Shown here: positions 60,672 through 64,000 of the stretch, one piece after another
Numbering within the stretch: position 1 is the stretch's first letter
How the letters are laid out: the number at the start of each line of letters is the position of its first letter
DNA from: Citromicrobium bathyomarinum
GTDB taxonomy: Bacteria > Pseudomonadota > Alphaproteobacteria > Sphingomonadales > Sphingomonadaceae
NCBI RefSeq assembly: GCF_021021475.1
Contig: NZ_JAINWL010000001.1
Coordinates: 682,001 to 746,000 of the forward strand
DNA length: 64,000 bases
Direction of reading: 5' to 3'
The notes under the pieces: model-generated
Told to the model about the DNA's origin: nothing
The model's database searches: none
What the model saw: the letters and a program-made list of their open reading frames with translations, nothing else
Translations under genes and position numbers: made by a program

Positions 60672-61874
60672 TCAGGTCTTCGCCACAAGCTTGAGGTCCG
60701 GCGTGCCGGAAGGCGGCTGGGACGGCGTCTGGCCATCGACGGGCGGTGCGACCTCGCAGCGGTTTCGGCCCAGCCCCTTCGCGCGGTAGAGCGCCTGGTC
60801 GGCGCGCCGCAGCGGCCCGCCCATCGCCTCACCGGGCAGCGCGCTGGCCAGCCCGATGCTTACGGTCACCGGGTCGGTCTCTGCGAAGGTGAGGCGCGAG
60901 ATCGCCAGCCGCATGCTCTCGCAGGTCAGCAGCGCCTCCGCCTCGTCCTTCAGCAGCAGCAGGACGAATTCCTCCCCGCCGAGCCGCGCCAGCCGGGCAG
61001 CGGAGGGGCGATGCCGGTCGAGGCAGGTGGCGACCGCGCGCAGCACCTTGTCGCCGACATCGTGGCCGAAGCGGTCGTTGAAGGTCTTGAAATGGTCGAT
61101 GTCGATCACCGCGACCACCGCCGGCTCGTCCGCCTCGGCAGCGGCCAATTCGTCGAACCAGCGGTCCATCGCGCGTCGGTTGGGCAGCCCGGTCAGCGGA
61201 TCGGACAGCGCCTGCGCCTGCGTGTTCTGCACCACCGACTGGAGGAAGTTGATGATGATCAGCAGCCCCGCCGCGACCATCAGCACGCCGCTGGTGGTCT
61301 GCGAGATCACCGCATACAGCGTGTTGGCATACTCGCCCTCGGTCCGACCACTGCCCAGATAGCTCGCGAAGATCGCCTTGATCGGGAAGTGGACTGTGAG
61401 GACCAGAAACAGCACGTAGAGCATGGTGTTGATCGGCGACGGGCGCGCGTGGCGCCTGACCGCGTAGGCGCACAGCGCGGCGGCCATCCCATACCAGCTC
61501 TGGAACAGCAGCAGGTTCCATAGCGCGTCGCGCGGCGCATCAAGCGTGAAGAGCCGGTACAGGAACCCGCCCGCCAGAATGGCGATCGCAACCTTCCAGA
61601 AGGGTTTGCGGTCGTGGAAATGGGACAGCGCCAGCGCGAGGCCCAGCATCGCGGCCAGGAACAGGGTGAACCCCAGCAACCGCATCGCGTCCGGGTTGAC
61701 GCCGAACCACACGGCCAGATTCGCCAGCGGGTCCGCCAGGCCGAGCAGGAAGCACAGCGCGAACCAGCGCGCCTTGCTGACCACCGGATGGGCATGGGCC
61801 ACGGCCATGAAACCTGCGACGAACATGATCGCGATCGACAGGTTCATCAGTAGTGGCAGAATCGCCTGGGGCAT
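60672..61874 (-). CDS. Membrane diguanylate cyclase (GGDEF domain)
   Basis: A 400-residue protein with about seven predicted membrane helices (about 5-215) and a C-terminal GGDEF domain with an active GGEEF motif (299-303), a DxLTGLPNRR start and ADQALYRAKGLGRN end. It should make cyclic di-GMP from GTP. No RxxD inhibitory site precedes GGEEF, so product feedback by that route is unlikely. The ATG at 61874 gives the first membrane helix; the frame extends far upstream without support. Confidence 0.92.
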   Translation of the reverse strand: MPQAILPLLMNLSIAIMFVAGFMAVAHAHPVVSKARWFALCFLLGLADPLANLAVWFGVNPDAMRLLGFTLFLAAMLGLALALSHFHDRKPFWKVAIAILAGGFLYRLFTLDAPRDALWNLLLFQSWYGMAAALCAYAVRRHARPSPINTMLYVLFLVLTVHFPIKAIFASYLGSGRTEGEYANTLYAVISQTTSGVLMVAAGLLIIINFLQSVVQNTQAQALSDPLTGLPNRRAMDRWFDELAAAEADEPAVVAVIDIDHFKTFNDRFGHDVGDKVLRAVATCLDRHRPSAARLARLGGEEFVLLLLKDEAEALLTCESMRLAISRLTFAETDPVTVSIGLASALPGEAMGGPLRRADQALYRAKGLGRNRCEVAPPVDGQTPSQPPSGTPDLKLVAKT

Positions 61875-62052
61875 TGGTCTGGCAGTTACCTCTTGCGATC
61901 GGAGCGCCCCCCACTGCGCGAGAGGTCGCGCGGGTGCTAGCCCCTGCAAGCTTGAGATTGGGTAAAAGCGCGGGGCCAAGGCAAGCGCGTGATCGACCTG
62001 TCGGCCGCCGACTTGCGAGGTATCGGCCCGGTCGGACCGGGCGCCGACCGGG

Positions 62053-63543
62053 TCAGCCCGGCATGATCGGCGAGCTGATCGGGCTCTCTGCATTCGGTTC
62101 GTGATTCGCCCCGGATTCGAGCATCACCTCCAGCGCGCAGACCACGCCTTCCGGCTCGAACCGCAGGTCGACCTTGGTTCCCCGCTTGGAGGTTATGCCG
62201 GTGCGGATCAGCCGGGTGCCGAAGCCTTCGCGCGGCGCAGACGCCACCGGCGGCCCGCCCCGCTCGCGCCAGGTCAGCGAGAGCACGTCGCAATCATCGC
62301 CCGCGTTCACCGACCAGCCGACCTGCACCCTGCCCGCATCATCGCTGAGCGCACCGTACTTGATCGCGTTGGTGGTCAGCTCGTGCACGATCATGGTCAG
62401 CGCCAGCGCGACTTCAGGGTTGAGCAGGAAGTGCGGCCCGTCGAGCAGCACGCGCCCGTCGAGTGGGCCGAAGGATGCCGCAACGGTGAGGTCCAGGATC
62501 TCGCGCACGCTCGCCGGGCTCCAGCTCGATTCGGTCAGCAACCCGTGCGCCGCGCCCAGCGCATGGAGACGTGCCTTGAAGGTCGCCATCGCGGATGCGG
62601 AATCGGGCACGTTGCGGAAGGTCTGCTGGGCGATGCTCTGGACCACCGCCAGCGTGTTCTTGACCCGGTGGTTCAGCTCCTGGATCAGCAGTTCCTGCCG
62701 CCCCTCGTACTCGACCTCTTCGGTCACGTCGTAGCCTTGCACGATGATCCCGGTCACCGTCCCGTCCCCGTCGGAAATGGGCTGGAAGATGAAGTTGAGC
62801 ACGCGCCTGGAGTGGGCAGGGTCGTGGTCGCCGTCGAGCAGCACAGGCTCGCGCCGCCCGATATAGGCTTGGCCGCTTTCGTAAACCCGGTCGAGCGTGG
62901 CAATGAAGCCCTGCGCGACGACTTCGGGCAGCGCATCCTCGACCGTCTTGCCCACGATATCTTCGCGCCCGACCAGCCGCAGGTAGGATGCGTTGGCCAT
63001 CTGGAACACATGGGTCGGCCCACCCAGCACCGCGACGAAGCCGGGCGCCTGCTGGAAGAATTCGAGCAGGCGCTGGCTCTCGCGCTCCAGATTGCGGTTG
63101 CGCTCCTGAATTGCCCCCGCCCGGCGCATCACCCCCACTTCGTCGCGGAGGCGGCGCAGTTCCTGCAGTTCGGTTACGTCGACGGTATGCTGGAGGATAT
63201 AGTCGGGCTTGCCATCGGGCCCGTGAAGCGGGGTGTGCGTCGCGCTCCAGTACCGGCTTTCCATCCCGCCATCGGGGCGCGCAATGTCGTAGCGGATCAG
63301 CGCGATCTCGTCCGGCTCGCCCGTCTCGAGCACGTGGTCGAGCGACTCCCGGAGCTGGCGAAAACTCTCCGAATCCGGATCGGCGGGGAAGGCGTCGAAC
63401 ATCTTGCGATCGATGATGTCCTCGCGCGCGCGCATGGTGACCGCGCAGTACGCGCGGTTCATCCACACCAGCCGCAACTCCCGATTCATCAGGACGTACG
63501 GGTTCGGTGAGGCTTCGGCCAGTTCGAGAAAATCGATATTCAA
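62053..63543 (-). CDS. PAS-HWE family sensor histidine kinase
   Basis: A 496-residue cytoplasmic kinase with two PAS domains (about 5-125 and 160-280) and an HWE kinase domain: LNHRVKNTLAVVQS carries phospho-acceptor His292, HELTTNAIKYGAL is the N box, and the WRE signature gives the family name. HWE kinases act in light, redox or general stress pathways in alphaproteobacteria. A TTG at 63543 with a GAAGGG ribosome site is chosen because the longer frame would run into the upstream gene. No response regulator is adjacent. Confidence 0.88.
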   Translation of the reverse strand: MNIDFLELAEASPNPYVLMNRELRLVWMNRAYCAVTMRAREDIIDRKMFDAFPADPDSESFRQLRESLDHVLETGEPDEIALIRYDIARPDGGMESRYWSATHTPLHGPDGKPDYILQHTVDVTELQELRRLRDEVGVMRRAGAIQERNRNLERESQRLLEFFQQAPGFVAVLGGPTHVFQMANASYLRLVGREDIVGKTVEDALPEVVAQGFIATLDRVYESGQAYIGRREPVLLDGDHDPAHSRRVLNFIFQPISDGDGTVTGIIVQGYDVTEEVEYEGRQELLIQELNHRVKNTLAVVQSIAQQTFRNVPDSASAMATFKARLHALGAAHGLLTESSWSPASVREILDLTVAASFGPLDGRVLLDGPHFLLNPEVALALTMIVHELTTNAIKYGALSDDAGRVQVGWSVNAGDDCDVLSLTWRERGGPPVASAPREGFGTRLIRTGITSKRGTKVDLRFEPEGVVCALEVMLESGANHEPNAESPISSPIMPG

Positions 63544-63619
63544 GGCGGCCCTTCGCGTTGCGCGGTGTTTCCTAACTCGCCGTAAACGCAAATGTTCCCC
63601 GCGGGGTCTCCCGCTGCCG

Positions 63620-64000
63620 CTATCCGTCTGCCTCATCCAGTCCCGCAAGCCGATGCACATAGGCGGCCACATCGCCAGGCCAGTCGGCGATGTTTGCGGC
63701 CAGGGCGGCGTCATCGCCAACGAACAGCGCGCGCAGCGCCTCCTCGTAGCCGGGCTGGTCGCCCGCCAAGTCCGTCATCACGCGATATGTGCGTTCGGCA
63801 CGGACCCTGCGCGGCACGGGCCGCGTGGGGTGAACAGGGTGAACAGAGTCAGCGGGGGGAGCGGCGACAGCCGCACCGCCCTCCTCCCGCCGCGCCGCAT
63901 CGATCAGCCGGCGGATCACCTGGGACGCGCTGCCCGGCTGCTGCTCCAGCCAGTCCCAGTGGCGCGGCAGCAGGGTGACCTCGCGCCCGACCACGCCCAG
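63620..64000 (-). CDS. DUF2239 family protein, truncated by window edge
   Basis: The C-terminal 126 codons of a gene whose start lies beyond the window. Conserved DUF2239 segments are visible (VTLLPRHWDWLEQQPG, SQVIRRLIDAARR, YRVMTDLAGDQPGYEEALRALF, WPGDVAAYV). The family has no known function. The Pro/Val linker near the middle looks specific to this copy. The gene ends 77 bp before the HWE kinase start on the same strand. Confidence 0.8.
   Translation of the reverse strand: MGVVGREVTLLPRHWDWLEQQPGSASQVIRRLIDAARREEGGAAVAAPPADSVHPVHPTRPVPRRVRAERTYRVMTDLAGDQPGYEEALRALFVGDDAALAANIADWPGDVAAYVHRLAGLDEADG

Noticed and set aside
1-64000. tRNA, rRNA, riboswitch, insertion sequence or prophage genes.
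   Set aside because: No cloverleaf-like sequences, transposase, integrase or phage genes could be recognised in any gap or frame; short gaps leave little room for a riboswitch.

Overview
The window is GC-rich, densely packed chromosomal DNA from an alphaproteobacterium, most likely a sphingomonad of the Erythrobacteraceae type. The evidence is gene content and order: the nfuA, rutE-like, tsaB, rimI, mucR, fur, plsC, miaB, phoH backbone; a cbb3 oxidase cluster with FNR boxes; bchE-bchJ, which point to an aerobic anoxygenic phototroph or a relative of one; and the many secreted proteins. I see no tRNA, rRNA, CRISPR array, insertion sequence or prophage. No gene-free stretch exceeds 300 bp; the longest, 6652-6941, is a divergent regulatory region.

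Region 1 (1-12.2 kb). A fatty acid desaturase is followed by two divergent operons. The minus-strand operon encodes an OmpR-type response regulator, a sensor histidine kinase, a lipoprotein and a 988-residue exported TPR-CHAT (caspase-like) protein. The plus-strand operon has six tightly overlapping genes for exported proteins, three or four of them with cysteine-paired Sel1 repeats. The gap between them holds three copies of one sequence, two of them in tandem 21 bp apart, a plausible response regulator operator. I know of no described system with this make-up, and it is my main candidate for something new.

Region 2 (12.2-18.8 kb) is a tripartite RND efflux operon (adaptor, pump, outer membrane channel) divergent from a TetR repressor, with a palindromic operator between them.

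Region 3 (18.8-33.7 kb) is an oxygen-response regulon: bchJ and bchE, a Crp/Fnr protein lacking the iron-sulfur cysteines, ccoNOQP and ccoGHIS, two small unknown genes, hemN, ompW, an AhpD-like protein and a cysteine-bearing FnrL. FNR-type boxes precede bchE/crp, ccoN and hemN/ompW.

Region 4 (33.7-43.9 kb) is redox and general metabolism: a LysR regulator with pirin and azoreductase, a retropepsin-like protease, egtB-egtD for ergothioneine, class II DAHP synthase and an M16 peptidase.

Region 5 (43.9-57.4 kb) is a conserved housekeeping backbone interrupted twice: between plsC and miaB by a YcgG/GntA-like heme N-hydroxylase with a DUF1989 protein and a small exported protein, and between miaB and phoH by two duplicated unknown genes, an RcnB-like protein and a collagen-like protein. 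A duplicated fragment of the miaB 3' end marks how the gene pair arose. After phoH, where ybeY is usually found, lies a GIY-YIG gene between inverted REP-like repeats.

Region 6 (57.4-64 kb) holds an OmpA-family protein, a serine hydrolase, an AraC regulator, a diguanylate cyclase, a PAS-HWE histidine kinase and a DUF2239 gene cut by the window edge.
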